From Chamaesiphon sp. (GTDB lineage Bacteria > Cyanobacteriota > Cyanobacteriia > Cyanobacteriales > Chamaesiphonaceae): DNA of 6,540 nucleotides. Within the stretch, counting starts at the first letter, position 1. Every line of letters begins with the position of its first letter. Below are positions 1-5,928 of the stretch, piece by piece. Under the pieces are notes generated by a model. That model saw only the letters and a list, made by a program, of their open reading frames with translations, searched no databases and was not told the DNA's origin. Both the position numbers and the translations under genes were made by a program. The DNA is taken from the NCBI GenBank assembly GCA_026786125.1, contig JAJAYU010000343.1:1-6540 (forward strand), read 5' to 3'.

Positions 1-1608
1 AACTTTGCGTTCTTTATTCCCTACCATAATCTGCTTGATCCGATCGAGATTCCGCAGAAATAATGTCGCCCGTTTGTAAGTCGCAAACCGTCGGGCAAAA
101 CCAATTGTCAGCACTTCTGGATCTAGAGATTCCTGAGCGCGGTTGATCTCTCCCAGGGTCGCCCCGCGTTCTTTGAGATGACTTACAATGCGATCGCGGA
201 CATAGACGACCATTTCTGAGCGACTATGCTCGTGATTGCGCCAGAGTTCATCATCGGGAATTGAGTCAATTTTATTCCAGATGGGATCTTCGATCGATTT
301 CTCCGACCATTCGGGGCCGAGGTATCGATCGTATAGTTCCTGCACGGATTTAGCGACACAACTACGGGCGTGAACACCATTGGTGATCGAAGTAATCGGT
401 ACTTCGTCAATGGGGACATCTTTCCACATATTTTGGAACATTTCCCGCGAAACGACTCCATGCAATTTAGCTACACCGTTAACGAAACTAGAAGTTTTCA
501 TCGCTAGAGCTGCCATACTAAACGGCGAATCTAGATCACCAGTATTTTCGCGTCCCAAGCCCATGAATTCATCTTTACCCAAGCCGTAGACACTGGCATA
601 GTGTCCGACATAGTACATAGTTTTGTCGGGTGGAAATAGATCGAAACCCGCGCTTACAGGTGTATGTGTGGTGAAAATTTGGCTAGATTGAGCAACTTGC
701 TTCGCTTCGATGAACGATAGTCCATCCCGCTGCATCAAGACTTTGATATGTTCAAGAATTAGGAAACCGGAGTGTCCTTCATTCATGTGATAGACACTAG
801 GCTTGTGTCCCAACGCTTCCAGGGCACGGAAACCACCGATACCGAGCATGATTTCCTGATGGATCCGTGTATCTAGATCGCCACCATACAGAGCATCAGT
901 AATATCTTGATCGTAGGAGTTATTTGGCTCGATATTTGTATCCAATAGGTACAGGGATACAACACCGACTTGGACGCGCCAGACTCTGGCATAGACCATC
1001 CGACCAGGGTATTCTACAGCGACCCGTAGCTCGGTGCCATCAGCTTTGCGCTCTAGCTGAACGGGAATGTTATGAAAATCATTAACAGGGTAACGTTCTT
1101 GTTGCCAGCCTTCCGCATTCAGGTACTGAACAAAGTAACCTTTTTGATATAACAAGCCAACTGCAACCAGTGGTAAGCCTAAGTCACTAGCAGATTTGAG
1201 GTGATCTCCAGCCAAAACGCCTAAACCACCCGAATAAATCGGTAGACAATCTACCAAACCAAATTCCGCACAGAAGTACGCGAAACACTCTTTCCCTGCG
1301 CGATCTGTCCGCTGATGTTTGTACCAACTGCGATCGTTTAGATAGGTATTGAGTTCTCCCAATGCCCGTTCCATGTGTGCTAAAAAGCCATCATCAGCAG
1401 CAACTTCTTGCAAGCGCGCCTGACTGACTCTAGCTAAAACGGCGACTGGATTGTGACGAGTAGTTTCCCACAAATCGCGATCGAGTCGTCTAAATAATTC
1501 TTTAATCTCCGTATTGCAGTCCCAGTAGAGGTTGTAGGCCAGCTGCCGGAGGGGGTGGAGGGAAGCTGGTAGGGAAGGAGAAACATTGAATGTACGAATG
1601 GGCTGCAT
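1..1608 (-). CDS. glgP: Alpha-glucan (glycogen) phosphorylase, DUF3417-containing type, N-terminal part (3' end outside window)
   Basis: The product would release glucose-1-phosphate from the non-reducing ends of glycogen or maltodextrin in the cytosol (GT35 family, PLP-dependent). The frame is open for 536 codons without interruption and leaves the window at base 1; members of this family usually have roughly 700-850 residues. Residues about 5-100 match the DUF3417 domain that marks the alpha-glucan-family phosphorylases, as opposed to classical muscle-type GlgP. Next come YFCAEFGL (111-118), the glycine-rich SGGLGVLAGDHLKSAS (126-141), HMNEGHSGF (274-282), HTPVSAGFD (315-323), VNGVAKLHG (376-384), ITNGVHAR (408-415) and RRFATYKR (506-513). 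All are recognisable counterparts of phosphorylase core motifs. The PLP lysine lies in the missing C-terminal part and cannot be checked. The start is ATG at 1608-1606, chosen because GAGG (complement of 1619-1622) precedes it at suitable spacing and the conserved N-terminus begins right after it. It is divergent from the gene at 1996. Confidence 0.95.
   Translation of the reverse strand, partial: MQPIRTFNVSPSLPASLHPLRQLAYNLYWDCNTEIKELFRRLDRDLWETTRHNPVAVLARVSQARLQEVAADDGFLAHMERALGELNTYLNDRSWYKHQRTDRAGKECFAYFCAEFGLVDCLPIYSGGLGVLAGDHLKSASDLGLPLVAVGLLYQKGYFVQYLNAEGWQQERYPVNDFHNIPVQLERKADGTELRVAVEYPGRMVYARVWRVQVGVVSLYLLDTNIEPNNSYDQDITDALYGGDLDTRIHQEIMLGIGGFRALEALGHKPSVYHMNEGHSGFLILEHIKVLMQRDGLSFIEAKQVAQSSQIFTTHTPVSAGFDLFPPDKTMYYVGHYASVYGLGKDEFMGLGRENTGDLDSPFSMAALAMKTSSFVNGVAKLHGVVSREMFQNMWKDVPIDEVPITSITNGVHARSCVAKSVQELYDRYLGPEWSEKSIEDPIWNKIDSIPDDELWRNHEHSRSEMVVYVRDRIVSHLKERGATLGEINRAQESLDPEVLTIGFARRFATYKRATLFLRNLDRIKQIMVGNKERKV
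190..197. repeat. HIP1 palindrome GCGATCGC
   Basis: This is an exact copy of the highly iterated palindrome 1 octamer, which is strongly over-represented in many cyanobacterial genomes. It lies inside the phosphorylase gene. It is the only full octamer I found in the window, whereas the CGATCG core occurs about two dozen times. It supports a cyanobacterial origin and implies no function here. Confidence 0.85.
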
Positions 1609-1686
1609 CAATAAATTTCCTCGGCAATTAATTCCACAATCTTCTATTTTCTCCCACTTAAGTCAGTTGGGTGATTTTTCTCCACA

Positions 1687-1785
1687 ATGTCTTTAGAACT
1701 TAGTATTTCTTTACCAGAATCGCTGGACAAGTTGATCGCTCAAATACATCAGCAGTTGAGCAACATCTGTCTTTCACTTACTTAA
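1687..1785 (+). CDS. Doubtful 32-aa ORF resembling the N-terminus of a ribbon-helix-helix antitoxin
   Basis: The ATG at 1687 opens a 32-codon frame ending in TAA at 1783-1785. It begins MSLELSISLPESLDKLIAQI. A short alternating strand followed by LPESL and an amphipathic helix is the pattern at the start of ParD/CopG-type ribbon-helix-helix antitoxins. The frame stops after about one helix, and no toxin gene lies downstream. No Shine-Dalgarno sequence precedes it. If the resemblance is real, this would be a truncated remnant, or the start of a gene lost by frameshift. It could equally be a chance ORF in the glgP promoter region. I hold it only weakly. Confidence 0.2.
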   Translation: MSLELSISLPESLDKLIAQIHQQLSNICLSLT

Positions 1786-1857
1786 TTTTGTCGATCTTCC
1801 AATCAATTTTAGCGAAAGATCGTAATTGCTTATGTCTAAATGGGTACAAATAAGACA

Positions 1858-1961
1858 GCACAGTTAGAACTAGTTTCCGAATGATCCGCATACTTTTGTG
1901 ATTGGATCGAAGTCCAGCCAATCTGCTCAAGCCAATATGCGGAAGTTAGGTCGAACTGTGC
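1858..1961. repeat. Long imperfect inverted repeat / stem-loop
   Basis: The left arm 1858-1883 and right arm 1936-1961 are imperfect reverse complements: 20 of 26 positions give Watson-Crick pairs and three more give G-T/G-U pairs. The outermost 8 bp are perfect (GCACAGTT with AACTGTGC), and an inner block TTCCG pairs with CGGAA. The 52-base interior holds a second small stem, GATTGG (1900-1905) with CCAATC (1918-1923). The structure ends 34 bases before the ATG at 1996. No run of T follows on the plus strand, so it does not look like an intrinsic terminator. It may be a structured leader, a small RNA, or a miniature inverted-repeat element; no clear target-site duplication is visible. Confidence 0.6.
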
Positions 1962-1995
1962 CGATCGCTAAAGTAAACCTACTAAGATAATCGGT

Positions 1996-2535
1996 ATGGC
2001 AAGACACAGATCTCTGAATCCAAACCACTGTATGAAAACAAGCAAATATTTGTCTGTCGTCATGTCGATCGGTGCGGTATGGATGTTTCTAGGCTCACAG
2101 TCTACTGCTCAAGCTTCCCAACTTGAGTTGCCAGTAGCAACACCCGCTGTCATGAAGAGATCTGAACGCATTAGTGTTTTCGCACCAAAGCGTCGGCTTC
2201 TAGCTCAAAATGTGGATAGCACCTCGACAGATGTGGATATCAACAAGGATCTACAGCTCCAAAATATAACTATTACCCAAAATAGATCGGACAAATCACT
2301 GCTAACCGTTAAAGGATCTATTAATAATCGGAGTGAGCAGGTTCACTATGTTTATTATGTTGTGGCTAAGTTTATTTCCAATGATACTGCGATTAAACAA
2401 ACAATCATTCCAGTAAATATTGACATCGGACCAGGTAAGTCCCAATCATTTACCCACGAAATCTCTACAGATATCGTCAACTCGATCGCCACAGATACAC
2501 TTAAACCATTGGTAGTTAAATACGAGTACCGTTAA
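1996..2535 (+). CDS. Secreted protein of unknown function with a C-terminal beta-rich (FxLYD-like) domain
   Basis: The 179-residue product has an N-terminal secretion signal: a basic start, a hydrophobic core at about 19-33, and AQA at 38-40 suggesting signal peptidase I cleavage after Ala40. There is no lipobox cysteine. Residues about 41-85 look like a low-complexity linker. Residues about 87-178 are beta-rich, with a pattern of the type 'VKGSINNRSEQ...VYYVVAKF...IDIGPGKSQSF', which resembles small immunoglobulin-like FxLYD-type domains of exported proteins. That assignment rests on pattern only. Two starts are possible. ATG 1996 gives the longest frame and is used here, but Met13 (ATG at 2032-2034), followed by KTSK and the hydrophobic core, makes a more typical signal peptide. 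Neither has a clear Shine-Dalgarno sequence. The gene stands alone on its strand and converges with dgkA 59 bp away. No function can be assigned. Confidence 0.75.
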   Translation: MARHRSLNPNHCMKTSKYLSVVMSIGAVWMFLGSQSTAQASQLELPVATPAVMKRSERISVFAPKRRLLAQNVDSTSTDVDINKDLQLQNITITQNRSDKSLLTVKGSINNRSEQVHYVYYVVAKFISNDTAIKQTIIPVNIDIGPGKSQSFTHEISTDIVNSIATDTLKPLVVKYEYR

Positions 2536-2594
2536 ACCCGATTGATCGCGAGTTGGGAATGTTTGGTGACTCCAGTTGAGTAAATTAAGTATTT

Positions 2595-2969
2595 CTATAC
2601 AAGTGCCAATAACTGGATTCCTTCGATAATTAGGATTGCCGCCCAGACAAAGATCGCAATCCCCGCTGCGGCTGCGGCAATATCTTTAATCATGCCAATT
2701 TGAGTATTGTGGTGCTGTTCGACAAAATCGCATAAGATTTCGATCGCGCTGTTGAATAATTCTGCAAGTAACATTGTGCCAGTTGCTAGCAGAATGATGG
2801 TCAGATCGACCCATTTAGAAAGCATACAAGCAGCAAGTAAAATTGGAATCGACAATACCAGTTTATATGCAACACTAAAATCTGTGATCACGGCAGAATT
2901 TAGCCCTTTGAACACGACTTTTATTTTCTTAATGGGATGATAACCAGGCGTACTGTATTTTCTTGACAT
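2595..2969 (-). CDS. dgkA: Diacylglycerol/undecaprenol kinase family protein
   Basis: This is a small integral membrane kinase of the DgkA family. It transfers phosphate from ATP to diacylglycerol or, in Gram-positive relatives, to undecaprenol; the sequence does not settle which lipid is used. The length of 124 residues is normal for the family. Hydrophobic segments lie at about 35-52, 56-78 and 97-122. The family signature AELFNSAIE (69-77) supplies Glu70, Asn73 and Glu77, matching E. coli Glu69, Asn72 and Glu76. Lys95-Asp96 matches E. coli Lys94-Asp95. Asp30 occupies the position of E. coli Glu28, a conservative change. The start is ATG at 2969, supported by AAGGGT (complement of 2978-2983) eight bases upstream. 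It lies 98 bp downstream of the Fe-S fusion gene on the same strand and may be the last gene of that transcript. No terminator is evident after its TAG stop. Confidence 0.9.
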   Translation of the reverse strand: MSRKYSTPGYHPIKKIKVVFKGLNSAVITDFSVAYKLVLSIPILLAACMLSKWVDLTIILLATGTMLLAELFNSAIEILCDFVEQHHNTQIGMIKDIAAAAAGIAIFVWAAILIIEGIQLLALV

Positions 2970-3008
2970 GGATAAACACCCTTGAATAAATAGTCTTTGA
3001 ATATCAAT

Positions 3009-3034
3009 AATAGTTAGTTAATTAGTTAACTATT
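3009..3034. repeat. AT-rich palindrome containing an 8-bp tandem repeat
   Basis: AATAGTTA (3009-3016) and TAACTATT (3027-3034) form a perfect 8-bp inverted repeat around a 10-base centre. Within it, TTAGTTAA is repeated exactly twice in tandem (3014-3029). It sits between the stop of the Fe-S fusion gene and the start of dgkA, about 40 bases ahead of the dgkA ATG. No T-run follows on the minus strand, so it is not a standard terminator. It could be a regulator-binding site for dgkA or a simple AT-rich repeat. Confidence 0.5.
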
Positions 3035-3067
3035 CCTCTGATGCTAACAAAAATAATTTATCTATGT

Positions 3068-5884
3068 CTACATGGGCTGTAACGATCGCATGAATTTTTG
3101 CAGGTGGCGACTTTCCAATTCCAATACACGCCGAGCAAAGTCAGGATCGTGGTCGAGCAGATCGTCAAAAGCATCAACCGGAACTGCTAAGATTCTGGTG
3201 ACACTACTATCTGCGATAATCGTATTTTTAGAGTCACTATGTGCCAGTATTTCTAGTTCGTCGAGAGTTTGACCTGGGTAAATTTTCTCGATCCGTACAT
3301 CCTCATCTTCTAAGTAGAAATGAATGTTAGCATCACCTTCAATTAGCAGGAGTAGTTCTCTACAGGTATCACCTGCTTCAGTAATCACTTCATTGCTAGC
3401 AAAGGTTCTCACTTGAGATCGATCGGCTAGGGTAATTAGTGTTTCACTATTGAGCCGATTAAAGAAATCACTATTGAATAAATGAACCACTTTTTCCAGT
3501 AGTGGAAATTCAATTAGTGGTGGTAAATTATTAGTTGCCGATTGAATGATTTTGGCTGTTGCTTGCAATAACGGTGAACTAGAAATGGTGGCATAGTTGT
3601 GAGCGATCGATTTACCACGATCAAGATTGAGTTGGGTAATGATATAAAGACATGCTGTTTGAATTAGAGGGTTGCGATCACCAAGTAATGAATCTAAAGA
3701 TTTTAAGATTTCGGCGATCGGATAGTCTAATAAATAGGGAATAGATTGCCCTTCTAGATGATTTAACTTTTCTAAAATTTCTGGATTGAGACGATTTTGC
3801 CAGAGATCTGATTCTAAAATTTCTATTAATATTGATGGAGATAATTTGCCTAATTCTGTAGCGATCGATATTGCCGCAGGATCATTTTGGATCGGTTCAA
3901 TTATCTTTAGAATTGTATTAACTATTAGTGTTTTCTTCTGAGAAATACTATTCCATAACAGCATCAATACAGTTTGATGTTCTTGGAGAATTGGCTGATG
4001 AAGTGCTCGATAAGATGAGATTAAATCGGGTAGCTGAGCTAGTAAGAATTCAGCTCGACGGAGATTGCCAGCTTCGGGAGCAATGCCATCCAAAATCCAA
4101 GCTTCCTCTTGAGGTGCGATCGAGTATTGACGGCGCAAGGCGAGGATTTCGGCTGAATCTCGATCGATTCCTGAATCGATAGTACTGCTACCTTGCTGCT
4201 TTTGGAGTAGCATCAATCGCTCCAAGGATTTGCGATATCCGGTTAAGCGGATTTGATTTTCTAGACTACGTTTGAGATCGGGATTTAGCAATTCTGGATC
4301 TTCAATTCCCAGTTCTTCTAATACTTCCCGATGTTCGTCAGCGGTAATGCCTAATTCCTGACGCAACTGTTGTAAAATTTCTAAACTACTGGAATAGTTA
4401 GCATATCCTTCTTCTAATGCTTCACGGACAACACCCTTATAAGCTGTATGCCGTTTTTCTCGCGTGAATCCAGGTAAAACTTTTGCTAAAATGTAAACTT
4501 CATGAGTATTGAGATCGCTCAAATTCCGACCCTCGAAGAACTGAGAAATATTAAGTTGTAATTTCTCTAACTGTTTACGAAAACGATTGACTAAATTCTC
4601 GCGTGAATATAGATCGAAGCTGCGCCGCCAAGTTTTGTAAACCCACAACGTGCTGAGTAATACTAAACCGAGTTCGTAGATAAATTGTACCGAAATTGGC
4701 ATCAATTGAACTAAAGGACGACCACCAAAAATGAAGAAAAAGTTAAAAATTACAAATGTAGAAATTGTGAAAATTCGATGTCGAAGCACTTCTGGTGTGA
4801 GCTTTAGTCCTCGATCTCGACTATAAACTTTTACGCTACTTTCAATCCATTTACCTAACTGATAGCTAACCGCAGTAAACACACCTAAAGTTATTGGAAC
4901 AGCCACTAATTTAGGAATATTAATACTTTGTCCAAATAGATAAAAACCAGGACTTAATAGTGATGCTAGTTGGTCTGGCTGTCGTGCCCAGGCACCAGAA
5001 ATATAATAATCCCAGCTACCTGCATATAGATAATAATAGCCAAAATAACCAACGACTAAACCGATATAACCATAGCGCAAAAGTGCAGTCTCCGGCTTGT
5101 TTAAACTGTCCCAATACGATCGCTCGGAGTCGATATCGATACAGGGATTTTGACAGGCAACACAGGCACTTTGCTCTGAGCCATCTGGTAATATAGTTCG
5201 ACACATCGACTGAGTAATCGATCGTTCGCTAGTATGTGCCTTACTGCCTAAAAGACCACCAGGTTCGCTATAAATACGCTGCACAGGAGCCATCGGACAG
5301 AAGTAGTTGCACCAGGATTTACCACCATATAAATAGCCTACGGTAATAGCTGCGGCGATCGTAAATAATAACCATAATGCCAGGATAGTTTGATCGGCAT
5401 TAAAGAACAAAATTCGGCCGCATAATCCGATAAATAGCCAGCCAAATTGCAGGTAGGGATAATTTTTGCCTAACCAAGAGTCAGACTTTACTTTCGCTAG
5501 TTCATAGCGGACTTTTCCTGTGGTCGAATTCTCACGTTTGAACTGTCTTTGCCAGCCCAATGCACGGGGAATCTGTGACAAAAAGGATAACGGACAAATC
5601 CGCCGCCAAACTTCATGTCCAAGTACTAGCAAAATAAAAATTGCCCCAGGGACAATCGCTCCCCAGAACAATGTAGTAGCTAATGGATAGGGCTGTTCGA
5701 TTAAACACTTCCCTTGCACTAAAATACAGCTATCTGTCAGCCTTAGAGGACTCCAGGGATGACCTTGCTGCGTCAATGCTGGAGTCCAAGGATCGTAAAA
5801 TAACGAGGCAATCATCACCAGCCAGGCGATCGTTAATATCCACCGAACCACATGCATTCGTCGTTCAGATAGCTGTGAAAACAT
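3068..5884 (-). CDS. Membrane Fe-S (NapH/NosR/CcoG-like) protein fused to a helical region and a C-terminal CRP-like cNMP-binding domain
   Basis: The 938-residue protein has about eight membrane segments (roughly 11-30, 70-90, 145-162, 166-187, 268-288, 324-344, 370-387, 398-416). Positive charges put the N-terminus, the cysteine motifs and the C-terminal half in the cytosol. The Fe-S part has a lone CP at Cys97, a C-x3-CP motif at 192-197 (CNYFCP) and a cluster-type set Cys228, Cys241, Cys244, Cys248. This suits a [4Fe-4S] membrane electron carrier related to NapH, NosR or CcoG. Residues about 430-660 are alpha-helical, with two similar LR-x-(I)T/P-x-x-E segments. Residues 665-785 look HEAT-like. 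Residues about 797-930 are a CRP/CAP-type beta-barrel and helix, with no DNA-binding helix-turn-helix after it. In the phosphate-binding cassette Glu876 is kept, but the canonical Arg ten residues on is Lys886. The ATG at 5884 has AGGA (complement of 5892-5895) seven bases upstream. It starts 44 bp after the transporter ATPase gene, suggesting co-transcription. The architecture is clear, but electron donor, acceptor and ligand are unknown. Confidence 0.85.
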   Translation of the reverse strand: MFSQLSERRMHVVRWILTIAWLVMIASLFYDPWTPALTQQGHPWSPLRLTDSCILVQGKCLIEQPYPLATTLFWGAIVPGAIFILLVLGHEVWRRICPLSFLSQIPRALGWQRQFKRENSTTGKVRYELAKVKSDSWLGKNYPYLQFGWLFIGLCGRILFFNADQTILALWLLFTIAAAITVGYLYGGKSWCNYFCPMAPVQRIYSEPGGLLGSKAHTSERSITQSMCRTILPDGSEQSACVACQNPCIDIDSERSYWDSLNKPETALLRYGYIGLVVGYFGYYYLYAGSWDYYISGAWARQPDQLASLLSPGFYLFGQSINIPKLVAVPITLGVFTAVSYQLGKWIESSVKVYSRDRGLKLTPEVLRHRIFTISTFVIFNFFFIFGGRPLVQLMPISVQFIYELGLVLLSTLWVYKTWRRSFDLYSRENLVNRFRKQLEKLQLNISQFFEGRNLSDLNTHEVYILAKVLPGFTREKRHTAYKGVVREALEEGYANYSSSLEILQQLRQELGITADEHREVLEELGIEDPELLNPDLKRSLENQIRLTGYRKSLERLMLLQKQQGSSTIDSGIDRDSAEILALRRQYSIAPQEEAWILDGIAPEAGNLRRAEFLLAQLPDLISSYRALHQPILQEHQTVLMLLWNSISQKKTLIVNTILKIIEPIQNDPAAISIATELGKLSPSILIEILESDLWQNRLNPEILEKLNHLEGQSIPYLLDYPIAEILKSLDSLLGDRNPLIQTACLYIITQLNLDRGKSIAHNYATISSSPLLQATAKIIQSATNNLPPLIEFPLLEKVVHLFNSDFFNRLNSETLITLADRSQVRTFASNEVITEAGDTCRELLLLIEGDANIHFYLEDEDVRIEKIYPGQTLDELEILAHSDSKNTIIADSSVTRILAVPVDAFDDLLDHDPDFARRVLELESRHLQKFMRSLQPM

Positions 5885-5928
5885 AGATAAATCCTGGCTA
5901 AGTAAAGTTATATTTCCGATCTTCCTAA

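Larger units (their letters stand above)
1609..1995. promoter_or_regulatory. Divergent intergenic region between glgP and the secreted-protein gene
   Basis: This 387-bp region separates two divergently read genes and must contain promoters for both unless they are expressed from elsewhere. I could not pick a convincing -35/-10 pair for either gene. An NtcA-type GTA-N8-TAC site is not visible; the nearest match, GTA-N8-TGT around 1822, fails. The octamer TCCACAAT occurs twice in direct orientation (1633-1640 and 1681-1688), both in the glgP upstream half, which could be chance. The half near 1996 is dominated by the long inverted repeat at 1858-1961. A 32-codon ORF at 1687-1785 is listed separately with low confidence. 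Confidence 0.6.

Noticed and set aside
183..461. 92-codon minus-strand and 69-codon plus-strand (380-589) ORFs in the left region
   Set aside because: Both lie wholly inside the phosphorylase gene in other frames; the phosphorylase frame is continuous and matches its family throughout.
1653..1679. CCCA/TGGG hairpin followed by a T-run as a plus-strand terminator
   Set aside because: The stem is only 4 bp plus weak pairs, and no plus-strand gene lies upstream of it.
1983..1988. TAAGAT as a -10 box for the gene at 1996
   Set aside because: It is too close to the ATG at 1996 and has no -35 partner around 1960; it would only fit if the start were at 2032.
2536..2594. Bidirectional terminator between the convergent genes
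   Set aside because: Only CCCGA/TTGGG and ACTC/GAGT mini-stems are present, with no T-run on either strand.
2707..2940. 77-codon plus-strand ORF opposite dgkA
   Set aside because: It is a shadow of dgkA, whose frame carries clear family motifs.
2970..3067. Sigma-70 promoter for dgkA (TTGATA near 3002-3007 or TTGTTA near 3044-3049, minus strand)
   Set aside because: No -10-like hexamer lies at 16-18 bases from either candidate.
4960..5886. Plus-strand ORFs at 4960-5196 and 5683-5886 and a minus-strand ORF at 5016-5204
   Set aside because: All overlap the Fe-S fusion gene in other frames and show no recognisable domain; the cysteine motifs are read from the long frame.
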